Source: CAZNYN01 sp964577295 (lineage in GTDB: Bacteria > Synergistota > Synergistia > Synergistales > Synergistaceae). Taken from it: 64,000 nucleotides of DNA. How positions within the stretch are numbered: position 1 is the stretch's first letter; the number at the start of each line of letters is the position of its first letter. Below are positions 8,650 to 16,121 of the stretch, one piece after another. Both the position numbers and the translations under genes were made by a program. The stretch lies in assembly GCA_964577295.1 (NCBI GenBank), contig CAZNYN010000001.1, forward strand, positions 1-64,000, given 5' to 3'. Under the pieces are notes generated by a model, which made no database searches, was not told the DNA's origin, and saw only the letters and a list, made by a program, of their open reading frames with translations.

Positions 8650-9891
8650 ATGAGAGCTTACGAGAGATTGCTTAAGTATGTTAAGATTGCAAGCGCTTCC
8701 GACCCTAAATCAGAATGCACTCCGAGCAGTGAGGGAATATGGGAGATTGCGCGCTTTCTCAAGCAAGAGATGGAAGAAATGGGGCTGTCCGATGTGTCGC
8801 TTGACGAAAAAGCCTACCTTTATGCCTCCATTCCGTCTAACATAGATAAAGATGTTCCCGTACTTGGTTTCATTGCACACATGGATGTCTCTTCCGATGC
8901 TCCTTCTGTGGACATCAAAGCAAGAGTCGCTGAAAATTATGACGGCGGAGAGCTGATTCTAAACGATAATCCTAAAATAATCCTCTCTCCGGACAAATAT
9001 CCTTCGCTGAAGCGGTACGTTGGGAAAGACCTTGTCGTTACGGACGGGACGACTTTGCTTGGGGCAGACGACAAAGCAGGTATCGCGGAGATACTTACAA
9101 TGGCAGAAACAATGCTCTCTGACCCCGGGATCAAGCACGGAAAAATTGTTATTGCCTTCACGCCCGATGAGGAGATAGGCAGAGGAGCCGATTTCTTTGA
9201 TGTGAAGCGTTTCGGAGCGGACTTCGCCTATACCGTGGACGGGGGCGGTTTCGGGGATATCTCCTACGAAAGCTTTAACGCTATAAGTGCGAATGTCAAA
9301 TTTACCGGAGTAGGTGTACATCCAGGCGCATCCAAAAATGTTATGGTCAATGCCCAGCTTCTCGCCATGGAACTTTTTTCCATGCTCCCCGTAGCTGAGC
9401 GCCCGGAATATACATCCGCCAGAGAGGGCTTCTTCCTGCTCACATCAAGCGGCGGAAATGTCGAAAACGCGTTTCAGAGCTATATCCTTCGCGACCATGA
9501 CTATGCAAAGGTCAAACGCCGCATGGAAATTATGAAAAGCGCCGTAGCTTTTATCAATGACAAATATGGCAAGGGCAGTGCGGAAGCGGAATTTACGGAG
9601 ACATACCGCAACATGGCGGAAGAAGTTATGAAGTATCCCTTCATGGTTGATATAGCCGTTCAGGCGGTAAAAGACGCGGGGGGAAAGCCCGAGATAGACC
9701 CCATTCGCGGCGGAACGGACGGATCGAGGCTTTCCTTCATGGGGCTGCCGTGCCCTAACCTCGGCACGGGAAGTCACAGCCATCATGGCAGAGCGGAGTA
9801 CGCATGTGTCCAGGCAATGGATGACATTGTCTCATCTCTCCTGAATATAGCTGCATCTTACGCTAAGCTTGAAGGAGTAAAAAAGGCGTAA
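8650..9891 (+). CDS. pepT: Peptidase T (tripeptide aminopeptidase)
   Basis: 413 residues, the usual PepT length. M20-family dizinc ligands are visible: HMD in GFIAHMDVSSD near residue 77; GADDKAG; the catalytic Glu pair in TPDEEIGRG; the aspartate of YTVDGGG; and the C-terminal GSHSHHGRAEYA. RGGTDGSRLSFMG is the dimerisation/substrate stretch. It removes the N-terminal residue from tripeptides in the cytoplasm, feeding amino-acid fermentation. ATG 8650 follows CGAGGGAGA. It forms a single-gene unit between the operon terminator and a convergent minus-strand operon. Confidence 0.93.
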   Translation: MRAYERLLKYVKIASASDPKSECTPSSEGIWEIARFLKQEMEEMGLSDVSLDEKAYLYASIPSNIDKDVPVLGFIAHMDVSSDAPSVDIKARVAENYDGGELILNDNPKIILSPDKYPSLKRYVGKDLVVTDGTTLLGADDKAGIAEILTMAETMLSDPGIKHGKIVIAFTPDEEIGRGADFFDVKRFGADFAYTVDGGGFGDISYESFNAISANVKFTGVGVHPGASKNVMVNAQLLAMELFSMLPVAERPEYTSAREGFFLLTSSGGNVENAFQSYILRDHDYAKVKRRMEIMKSAVAFINDKYGKGSAEAEFTETYRNMAEEVMKYPFMVDIAVQAVKDAGGKPEIDPIRGGTDGSRLSFMGLPCPNLGTGSHSHHGRAEYACVQAMDDIVSSLLNIAASYAKLEGVKKA

Positions 9892-9912
9892 AGAAGAATT
9901 TTGCTTGCGGCT

Positions 9913-10515
9913 TTAGGCTATTTTAAGTCCAAGCATCTTTGCAAGCTCGACAGCCTGCAATGCGCTGACGGTAAGGCCTCTGAGCTCCGAATATGTGTCG
10001 GAAAGAGTAATCCCGTCTATGTTGCATGTAGAAAAATCCATGCCGCGGAGCTTTGCCTTGAAGAAATCGGCACGCGACAGGTCCGACTCACTAAAAATGC
10101 TTTTTTTGAATTCAGCTTCTGAAAATACGGACTCCGTGAAGGCGCACCTTTCGGCCGCAGCGGAGTCCATTATTACTTTAAAAAAATTTGCATAGGCAAA
10201 GGTGCTGTCCTCCATTTTCACATCTTTGAAAAGAGCCTCCGCAAAATTGCTGCCGATAGCCTTGGACTCCTTTATCGATACATTTTTCCAGTACGATGAT
10301 GTAAAGCTGCAATTCGATATATCACAATTTATAAATGATGTATTATAAAATCTTACAGACTTCATATCGCATGAAATTATTCTGCACTTGCTGAAAGTTA
10401 CAGATGTGAACTTGAAACAGGATAAGTCAGCACATTCCAACACTTCATTTTCAATTGCCGCGTCCTCTATGAAATTATCGTCTCTTTCAGCTGCGGCAAT
10501 TAGTTCCGATATCAT
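9913..10515 (-). CDS. Pentapeptide-repeat protein
   Basis: 200 residues with loose pentapeptide repeats (every fifth residue F/L/M flanked by A, S or C, e.g. ADLSCFKFTSVTFSKC, SNFAEALF, SDLSRADFFKAKLRG) from about residue 28 to 175. Such repeats fold into a right-handed quadrilateral beta helix; molecular functions vary and none is indicated here. It starts 5 bases downstream of the stop of the GlcG-type gene at 10521, so the two are co-transcribed. No signal peptide. Confidence 0.8.
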   Translation of the reverse strand: MISELIAAAERDDNFIEDAAIENEVLECADLSCFKFTSVTFSKCRIISCDMKSVRFYNTSFINCDISNCSFTSSYWKNVSIKESKAIGSNFAEALFKDVKMEDSTFAYANFFKVIMDSAAAERCAFTESVFSEAEFKKSIFSESDLSRADFFKAKLRGMDFSTCNIDGITLSDTYSELRGLTVSALQAVELAKMLGLKIA

Positions 10516-10520
10516 GGCGG

Positions 10521-10931
10521 TTATGCCTCTGCAAGCTCCTTGAGAAAGGCGGACACGGCGGCATCGGCTATCTCTGCATCAACGGCTTCCGCAGCCCCGC
10601 TTACTCCGAGCGCTCCTTCTGTAACTCCGTTTATGCGCACGAGCTTGCCTCCGCCCATCAGACAAATGCTTGCGTCATAGCGAAGCGAGACAAGTATGCC
10701 GTCGGGCTTTTTTACCAGATATGAAAGCTCCTTTGTATCGGAATCTGTTCTGAGAGCAGTGACGGCCTTTCTCTGCGCATATTCCACGCACTCTGTCTCT
10801 TCTATGTCCATATTCAAAAAGGCGAGCAATGTGCTGGTCGCGTCAAATACGGCAATGGCCAGCTTTTCGCCCCTTTTTGATGCCTCTTCTCTTGCTTTCT
10901 CTGCTAATTTCAGTGCGGAATAGAGGTTCAT
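10521..10931 (-). CDS. GlcG/HbpS-family heme-binding-like protein
   Basis: 136 residues matching the GlcG/HbpS (DUF336) fold: an N-terminal helix (LYSALKLAEKAREEA), AIAVFDATSTLLAF, AQRKAVTAL, and the glycine-rich SICLMGGGKLVRING-GALGVSGAAEAVDAEIADAA. Relatives bind heme or cobalamin or sit in diol/glycolate operons. Here the only partner is the pentapeptide protein just downstream, so the role is open. Confidence 0.8.
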   Translation of the reverse strand: MNLYSALKLAEKAREEASKRGEKLAIAVFDATSTLLAFLNMDIEETECVEYAQRKAVTALRTDSDTKELSYLVKKPDGILVSLRYDASICLMGGGKLVRINGVTEGALGVSGAAEAVDAEIADAAVSAFLKELAEA

Positions 10932-10971
10932 GTTTTTCTTCCTTTCCGGTGTGCAGCAATATCTTTTCTCT

Positions 10972-11017
10972 TAAAAAATAAGGGTTAAGTCATCCCTGCG
11001 AGATTACTCAACCCTTA
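10972..11017 (-). terminator. Terminator after the aminotransferase
   Basis: Arms TAAGGGTTAAGT (10979-10990) and ACTCAACCCTTA (11006-11017) pair with one mismatch. On the minus strand the hairpin is followed by TTTTTTAAGA, so it ends the transcript from 12684. Confidence 0.75.
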
Positions 11018-11020
11018 ATT

Positions 11021-12190
11021 TTATTTTTTTGCTCTTAATTTTTTTACGAATCGACCTATGCGCTTCATTGCTTCCCGCAGTTCGTCAAGTGAGTAAGCGT
11101 AGGATATTCTTACATGCTTGTCTCCGCAGTTTCCGAAGGCGGAGCCGGGAACTACCGCTACATTTTCCTCCATAAGCAGAGCGGTGGAAAATTCTTCTGA
11201 AGTCATTCCAAACTCGGATATATCGGGGAATACATAGAAAGCTCCGTATGGTTCAAAACATGGAAGATCCATTTTACGGAAGGAATCCATGAGGTAGCGC
11301 CTTCTCTGATTGTAAGAGTCCCTCATCACCTTTATGTCCTTATCTCCGTCGCGCAGTGCAGCCACGGCTGCATACTGGCTTGTCGTGGGAGAGGACATTA
11401 TTGCGAACTGATGAATTTTCAGCATGTACTCTGTTATGCAGGCAGGAGCCAGAACGTATCCCAGACGCCATCCCGTCATTGCGTAGGCCTTTGAGAATCC
11501 GTTGATGAGAATAGTCCTTTCCTGCATTCCCGGCATTGCCGCTATGCTAACGTGTTCTCCGTGGTAAGAGAGCTCCGAATATATCTCGTCGGTAATGACA
11601 ACCAGATCGTGTTCTATTATCAAGTCTACAAGAGGTTCAAGATCCTTGCGCTCCATTATCGCCCCTGTGGGGTTATTGGGGTAGGAAATCATAAGAGCCT
11701 TTGTCTTTGGCGTTATTGCCGCTTCAAGCTGCTCCCTCGTGAGGCGGAATTCCGTCTCGGCGCTGAGAGCAACCGTAACGGGAACGCCGTCCGCCAGAGT
11801 TATGCAGGGCTGGTATGAAACAAAGCACGGCTCGGGACAGATAACCTCGTCGCCGGGATTGATTATCGCGCGCAGTGCAATGTCTATGGCCTCGCTGCCG
11901 CCGACAGTTACAATGACTTCGCTTTTGCTGTCGTATGTCAGGCCGTAGCGGCGCTTGATGTAAGAGCATATCTCATCACGAAGCTCCGCAAGCCCCGAAT
12001 TTGAGGTATAAAATGTCTTTCCCTGCTGAAGAGAGTACATACCCTCTTCTCTGATATGCCATGGAGTGTCAAAGTCGGGTTCGCCGACTCCCAGAGATAT
12101 TACATCTGGAATTTCGTTTGCTATATCAAATAGCCTCCTTATTCCTGAAGGCTTTAAGCTTTTTACCTTGTCGCAGATTACATCTCTCAC
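11021..12190 (-). CDS. Class I PLP aminotransferase (AlaT/PatA-like)
   Basis: 389 residues of the fold-type I aminotransferase Ib group: ISLGVGEPDFDTP, TVGGSEAIDIALRA, YPNNPTGAI, DEIYSEL and the PLP lysine in NGFSKAYAMTGWRLGY, plus the carboxylate-binding Arg in HVRISYAYS. It overlaps the upstream Lrp-family gene by 4 bases. This regulator-aminotransferase pair resembles Bacillus alaR-alaT, where the enzyme makes alanine from pyruvate and glutamate. By that analogy alanine is the likely product, but aspartate or aromatic specificity cannot be excluded. Confidence 0.88.
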   Translation of the reverse strand: MRDVICDKVKSLKPSGIRRLFDIANEIPDVISLGVGEPDFDTPWHIREEGMYSLQQGKTFYTSNSGLAELRDEICSYIKRRYGLTYDSKSEVIVTVGGSEAIDIALRAIINPGDEVICPEPCFVSYQPCITLADGVPVTVALSAETEFRLTREQLEAAITPKTKALMISYPNNPTGAIMERKDLEPLVDLIIEHDLVVITDEIYSELSYHGEHVSIAAMPGMQERTILINGFSKAYAMTGWRLGYVLAPACITEYMLKIHQFAIMSSPTTSQYAAVAALRDGDKDIKVMRDSYNQRRRYLMDSFRKMDLPCFEPYGAFYVFPDISEFGMTSEEFSTALLMEENVAVVPGSAFGNCGDKHVRISYAYSLDELREAMKRIGRFVKKLRAKK

Positions 12191-12684
12191 GGGGCAACGA
12201 CCATCCTCATATCTTTTTTAGCTTCAACAAACATCGCTCCGTGGTCCTTGTACCTCTTGAGGACAATATGAGTGGCAGTGCTGTTGACCTCGTCAATGAC
12301 AGCCAGCTTTGATGATACAAAATGGGCTATCTCCTTCATTGTTGCTTTCTTTAAAATTACGGTGAAGTCATAGCCGCATGCGGACATAAGGTATAGTGAT
12401 TCAACCTCGGGAAACTGATATATTTTCTTTGCTATTGCGTCGTATCCCTTGCCCCTTTGAGGATTGACCTTCAGCTCAATCAAAGCCGAGATTTTTTCAT
12501 CATCGGTCTTTTCCCAGTTGATGGATGCATGATAGCCGCAAATGATATGTTCCTTCTCCATCTTTGCTATTTCGGAGACGACATCTTCCTCCGCAAGTCC
12601 GAGCAAAACGGCAATCTCCGCAGCGGCAAGCTTCGCGTCCCTTTGCAGCAGTTCCAAAATTTTTTCCCTGTTCTTGCCTTCCAT
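12187..12684 (-). CDS. Lrp/AsnC-family transcriptional regulator
   Basis: 165 residues. An N-terminal winged helix (LELLQRDAKLAAAEIAVLLGL, IAKMEKEHIICGYHA) is followed by the RAM effector domain (ISALIELKVNPQRGKGYDAIA, VESLYLMSACGYDFTVIL). GGGAGGGCTGATAT precedes ATG 12684. It probably senses an amino acid and controls its own operon with the aminotransferase immediately downstream (4-base overlap). Confidence 0.88.
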   Translation of the reverse strand: MEGKNREKILELLQRDAKLAAAEIAVLLGLAEEDVVSEIAKMEKEHIICGYHASINWEKTDDEKISALIELKVNPQRGKGYDAIAKKIYQFPEVESLYLMSACGYDFTVILKKATMKEIAHFVSSKLAVIDEVNSTATHIVLKRYKDHGAMFVEAKKDMRMVVAP

Positions 12685-12824
12685 ATATCAGCCCTCCCAA
12701 TCACAATGATATAAGCACATATTTTCATCTCTTATACAGAATCAGTCAAGGGATATGTTCTGCATATTTTGTCCTTATGCGAAAAAATAATGAGCATCTC
12801 CATAGTTTTTTTGCCGATGTTTGT

Positions 12825-13346
12825 CTACCTAATGTGGAGATTTCTGTATCTTCCCATAATAACTATGTCTGTCAGTTTACCGTCTGTAATAGTGGCGTAT
12901 TTTTTCAGCCCTTCGCGTTCAAATCCGAGAGCTTCGTAGAGGTGTATGGCGCGGCTGTTCTCTGCCGCCACTTCAAGCTCCACCCTTTTAAGCAGAAGCC
13001 ACTTGTCTGCCAGTTCGAGCAGCTGCGTGAGTATTGCTCTGCCAATGCCCATGTTTTGGTAATCTGTGTGGACAATAAGGCTGATATCCGCGCTGTGCCT
13101 CATCCTGTGTTTAGGTGCCACGTGCAGACCTCCGAGGGCTGCGACCTTTAAAACTCCGTCCGTGTCAACCTCGGCCGCAAGCATGTGGTCATTTGAGCCG
13201 AAAGACCTGATCACTGCTTCCGTATGTGAGAGAGGTTCCGAAAATAGTGTGGGTATTGTCTCCATGACACCGCGCATTGCGCGTATCTCGTTTACATCGC
13301 GAATGTCTGTGGGTTCAAGCGCTCTGATTCTGTATTTTACTGTCAT
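12825..13346 (-). CDS. GNAT-family N-acetyltransferase
   Basis: 173 residues. The acetyl-CoA motif A is DYQNMGIGRAILTQLLELA (Q/RxxGxG/A); VELEVAAENSRAIHLYEALGFEREG is the C-terminal motif B. It resembles YhhY/SpeG-like acetyltransferases of small molecules. Start ATG 13346 overlaps the stop of the upstream ArsC-like gene as ATGA, and AGAGAGG lies 8 bases upstream. Translation is therefore coupled to the upstream UGA-containing gene. Substrate unknown. Confidence 0.87.
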   Translation of the reverse strand: MTVKYRIRALEPTDIRDVNEIRAMRGVMETIPTLFSEPLSHTEAVIRSFGSNDHMLAAEVDTDGVLKVAALGGLHVAPKHRMRHSADISLIVHTDYQNMGIGRAILTQLLELADKWLLLKRVELEVAAENSRAIHLYEALGFEREGLKKYATITDGKLTDIVIMGRYRNLHIR

Positions 13347-13696
13347 ATACCGAACCTCTCTTCCCAATCCTGCTCTTTAAAGCCTGTGAGAACAAAATTG
13401 TCGGATACAAGTATCGGGCGCTTTACAAGCATGCCGTCCGATGCCAGTATTTTAATCTGTTCTTCTTCACTCATTTCGGGAAGTTTTTTCGAGAGTTCAA
13501 GTTCTTTGTACTTCAGGCCGCTTGTGTTAAATAATTTTTTAAGAGGTAAGCCTGTTTTTTTATGCCACTCTTTTATTTCGGCGGCAGTGGGATTGTCGGT
13601 TTTTATATCGCGGAAATCGTAGGAAATTCCGTTTGTATCAAGCCATGCACGGGCTTTTTTACATGTTCCTCAGGCCGGATAACAGACAAATAACAT
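13343..13696 (-). CDS. ArsC/Spx-family protein, probable selenoprotein (in-frame UGA = Sec9)
   Basis: From ATG 13696 (GAGGGGGC Shine-Dalgarno 8 bases upstream) the frame reads MLFVCYPA, then TGA (13672-13670), then GTCKKARAWLDTNG and continues without a stop to 13343, 117 residues in all. The rest matches the arsenate-reductase-like family over its whole length (FRDIKTDNPTAAEI, EWHKKTGLPLKKLFNTSG, LLASDGML-type KILASDGMLVKRPILV). Relatives have CxxC after CYP (CSTCKKA). The UGA falls exactly on the first, catalytic cysteine, giving UxxC. A hairpin with a G-containing loop lies 13-29 bases after the UGA. The gene overlaps the GNAT gene by four bases. Loss of the gene would be expected to add further damage, and none is seen. 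Confidence 0.85.
13640..13656 (-). promoter_or_regulatory. Bacterial SECIS-like hairpin
   Basis: Minus strand: AAGCC pairs with GGCTT around loop CGTGCAT. The loop begins 18 bases after the UGA and has G as its second base. This satisfies the general bacterial SECIS rules (apical loop of 3-14 bases with an early G, about 16-37 bases from UGA). It lies within the coding sequence, as bacterial SECIS elements do. Confidence 0.7.
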
Positions 13697-13775
13697 AGAA
13701 TAGCCCCCTCTGTTTGATGTGGTCAAAGCGCGGTTTTAGAATGGCTTCGCCTGTTTTGATTATATCATTATAACA

Positions 13776-13815
13776 ATGCGGAAGAACATCGTCCGTAAGA
13801 TGTGTTCTTCCGCAT
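13776..13815 (-). terminator. Hairpin after the Mrp-NifX gene
   Basis: A perfect 13-bp stem ATGCGGAAGAACA (13776-13788) / TGTTCTTCCGCAT (13803-13815). The T-run on the minus side is weak (TTGTTATAAT), so termination strength is uncertain. Confidence 0.55.
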
Positions 13816-13842
13816 ATCAGAGCCTGAGTTTTGCTTTACAGA

Positions 13843-15081
13843 CTAGTGGCAGGAATGCCCTCCGCAGCCGTGGCACGGGCCTTCGTGCTCTTCGTGTTCG
13901 TGTGAATGGTGGTCGCATTCGGCATCGGGGTCGTCGTGAAGGCTGCCGCCGATAAAGCTTTTAACTGCCTCTTCGATATTGCCGCTGACACCTGAAATGA
14001 GGTCTATGCCGGCTTCCGCAAGGACGTTTTTGGCTCCTCCGCCTATACCGCCGCATATAAGAAGGTCAACACCGTTTTCGCGAAGGAAGCCGCCCAGAGC
14101 AGAGTGTCCGCTTCCTTCCGCATCAATCATCGAGTGGGAAGAGATGTTGCCGTCCTTTATGTCATATACGGCGAAGAATCGTGTGTGGCCGAAGTGCTGG
14201 AAGATTTCGCCGTTTTCATCGGCAGTGACTGCAATACGCACATCTTTCATTTTTTTCTCTCCTATGCTTTCTACTGTTTCTACAGCAAAATCAAGGCCGT
14301 GTCCATTGTATTTTTCTATGTCGCCGCTGTCGCAGAGGGATGCCGTAGTCGGGTCGAGGGGGAGCTTTGCAAGTACCTTTATGCCGTGTTTTGCGGCTAT
14401 TGCCTCCACGTTGCTCTCTCCGAATATTTTTATCTCCTTGCCGCAGTCGGGGCACTTAACGCAACTCATATTCTCTATAATTCCAAGGAGCGGCACATTC
14501 ATCTGCTCTGCCATTCTCACTGCTTTTTCAACAATCATCGATACCAGTTCCTGCGGTGACGTTACAATGATTATTCCGTCAAGAGGCAGGGATTGATAGA
14601 CTGTGAGAGGGACATCTCCGGTGCCCGGAGGCATGTCTACAAACATATATTCCACGCCTGTCCATATTACGTTGCTCCAAAACTGCTTAACAACATCTGC
14701 GATGGCAGGGCCGCGCCATATAACGGGGGCAGATGTGTCCTGAAGCAGAAGGTTGACCGACATGATATCCGTACCGCCTCTGCTCGTTACGGGAACTATG
14801 CCCTGATCGTTTCCCTTAGCCATTACATTGAGACCAAAAGCTTTGGGGATTGACGGGCCTGTGATGTCGGCATCAAGTATAGCAGTCTGATGTCCGCGCC
14901 TTTGCATCTCTACGGCCATAAGGGATGTGACGAGAGATTTTCCGACGCCCCCCTTGCCGCTCACTATTCCTATGACTTTTTCGACTGTGCTCAGCGGGTG
15001 CAGGTCTACTTTGAAACTGCGTGAAGAACAGTCTTCGCCGCAGCTTCCGCACTCATGTGTGCAGTTTTCACTTTCACTCAT
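13843..15081 (-). CDS. Mrp/NBP35-type FeS carrier ATPase fused to a NifX-like domain
   Basis: 412 residues from ATG 15081. Cysteines CTHECGSCGEDC form the N-terminus. A deviant Walker A SGKGGVGKS (41-49), PPGTGDVPL and the cluster-binding CVKCPDC (207-213) define the Mrp ATPase that carries Fe-S clusters. From about 290 a second domain (VRIAVTADENGEIFQHFGHTR, LLICGGIGGGA) matches the NifX/NifY dinitrogenase-cofactor family. The last 24 residues are rich in His and Cys. It starts 2 bases after the DUF134 gene, so the two are one operon. Likely role: handling of iron-sulfur or Fe-Mo-type clusters in the cytoplasm. Confidence 0.88.
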   Translation of the reverse strand: MSESENCTHECGSCGEDCSSRSFKVDLHPLSTVEKVIGIVSGKGGVGKSLVTSLMAVEMQRRGHQTAILDADITGPSIPKAFGLNVMAKGNDQGIVPVTSRGGTDIMSVNLLLQDTSAPVIWRGPAIADVVKQFWSNVIWTGVEYMFVDMPPGTGDVPLTVYQSLPLDGIIIVTSPQELVSMIVEKAVRMAEQMNVPLLGIIENMSCVKCPDCGKEIKIFGESNVEAIAAKHGIKVLAKLPLDPTTASLCDSGDIEKYNGHGLDFAVETVESIGEKKMKDVRIAVTADENGEIFQHFGHTRFFAVYDIKDGNISSHSMIDAEGSGHSALGGFLRENGVDLLICGGIGGGAKNVLAEAGIDLISGVSGNIEEAVKSFIGGSLHDDPDAECDHHSHEHEEHEGPCHGCGGHSCH

Positions 15082-15083
15082 AA

Positions 15084-15446
15084 CTATGCATCTCCCTGTT
15101 GATTTATATTTTGTAAACGAAACTTGCATCGGCTGCATTCGGCTCTGCCTCTGCATCCGCTTTCCGCTATTTCATAGCTGCCTCCGTTGATAAAGATGCC
15201 CTTGCCGCCGCAGAGAGCCTCTGCCACCTTGGCTCTTGCGGAGTATATTATGCGCTGAAAAGTTCCGCGCGATATTCCCATCATCTCTGAGGCTTTGTCC
15301 TGGTCCATGGATTCGAGGTCGCAGAGGCGTATGCTTTCAAGCTCCTCCACGGAAAGAGTCACAAAGGCGTCTGTGCCGTACTCGGGCGTGAAGCGCAAAG
15401 CTTTGGGTTCGCAGCACACTCTTCTGCACTTTACAATTCTCGCCAT
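15084..15446 (-). CDS. DUF134 (UPF0251) family DNA-binding protein
   Basis: 120 residues from ATG 15446 (GAAGGTGA upstream). N-terminal MARIVKCRRVCCEP, then a sigma-region-4-like helix-turn-helix (LSVEELESIRLCDLESMDQDKASEMMGISRGTFQRIIYSARAKVAEAL) and a C-terminal CRGRAECSRC cysteine set, all typical of DUF134. The family is commonly found beside NifX/Mrp-type genes, as here. The promoter in front has two near-identical palindromes that could be its own operator (inference). Confidence 0.85.
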   Translation of the reverse strand: MARIVKCRRVCCEPKALRFTPEYGTDAFVTLSVEELESIRLCDLESMDQDKASEMMGISRGTFQRIIYSARAKVAEALCGGKGIFINGGSYEIAESGCRGRAECSRCKFRLQNINQQGDA

Positions 15447-15470
15447 ACGCTCACCTTCTTCTGAAATTAC

Positions 15471-15517
15471 GTGCATATGCACACTGATAATATAATGGGC
15501 ATATGCACATTAGTCAA
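15471..15517 (-). promoter_or_regulatory. Promoter with two palindromic sites for the DUF134 operon
   Basis: Minus strand TTGACT (15517-15512), 17 bases, TATATT (15494-15489). GTGCATATGCAC (15471-15482) lies just after the -10 and GGGCATATGCAC (15497-15508) in the spacer, with centres 26 bases apart (same face, 2.5 turns approximately). This suits a dimeric repressor. Confidence 0.65.
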
Positions 15518-15543
15518 GGAAAATTTTATATTTTTAATAGACA

Positions 15544-15567
15544 AGAGCCGCCCCAAAGGACGGCTCT
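15544..15567 (-). terminator. Terminator after the molbindin-like gene
   Basis: AGAGCCG (15544-15550) pairs with CGGCTCT (15561-15567); inner CC/GG pairs add length. On the minus strand TTGTCTATTAAAAAT follows. Confidence 0.55.
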
Positions 15568-15598
15568 CGAAAATTATTTTGGCTGCTCGGAAGTTTTG

Positions 15599-16027
15599 TT
15601 ACTCGGCGACTCCTACAATTATGTGTGATGCCTTGATTATTGCTGTTACTGCTTTGCCTTCCGCAAGGGCGAGCTTCTTCTCGCTTTCGCATGTTACGAC
15701 TGCGACGAGCTCTTCGCCGCCCTCAAGCTTGACGGATATTTCGCTGTTAACCGCTCCGGTCTTTACTGCTGAGACAGTGCCTTTGAGTGTGTTGCGCGCA
15801 GAGAGCTTTATTCCGTTTAAATCTGTCGCAAGTATCACCCATGTCGCCTTTACAAGAGCAATTGCTTCCGTTCCGACTGCGAGCTTAAGATTGTCTGTGC
15901 TTGTTGAAGTAATTATTGCGGCAAGTTCTGTGCCTCCAGCAAGTTTGATGATTATCTCATCGTTGACTGCGCCCTTTTTTATCGATTTGACTATGCCTTT
16001 AAACTGATTCCTTGAACTTGTAAGCAT
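15599..16027 (-). CDS. Molbindin-like protein with two Mop (TOBE) domains
   Basis: 142 residues made of two tandem Mop domains (SRNQFKGIVKSIKKGAVNDEIIIKL and SARNTLKGTVSAVKTGAVNSEISVKL), each ending in VKATWVIL / IKASHIIV. Such proteins bind molybdate or tungstate oxyanions and buffer them in the cytoplasm. AAGGAGGAA lies 6 bases upstream of ATG 16027. No ABC transporter gene is adjacent; the next gene is a metal P-type ATPase. Confidence 0.9.
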   Translation of the reverse strand: MLTSSRNQFKGIVKSIKKGAVNDEIIIKLAGGTELAAIITSTSTDNLKLAVGTEAIALVKATWVILATDLNGIKLSARNTLKGTVSAVKTGAVNSEISVKLEGGEELVAVVTCESEKKLALAEGKAVTAIIKASHIIVGVAE

Positions 16028-16121
16028 GGACAGTTCCTCCTTGTAGAATAAATGATTATTGTAATAATATTATGTTAGAATTTTCTTTACAAGAGCACTT
16101 TTGCCTATGCCCTAACATGAT

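Noticed and set aside
13343..13672. The ArsC-like gene as a nonsense-mutated pseudogene
   Set aside because: The only stop is at the redox cysteine, the rest is intact, and a SECIS-like stem follows.
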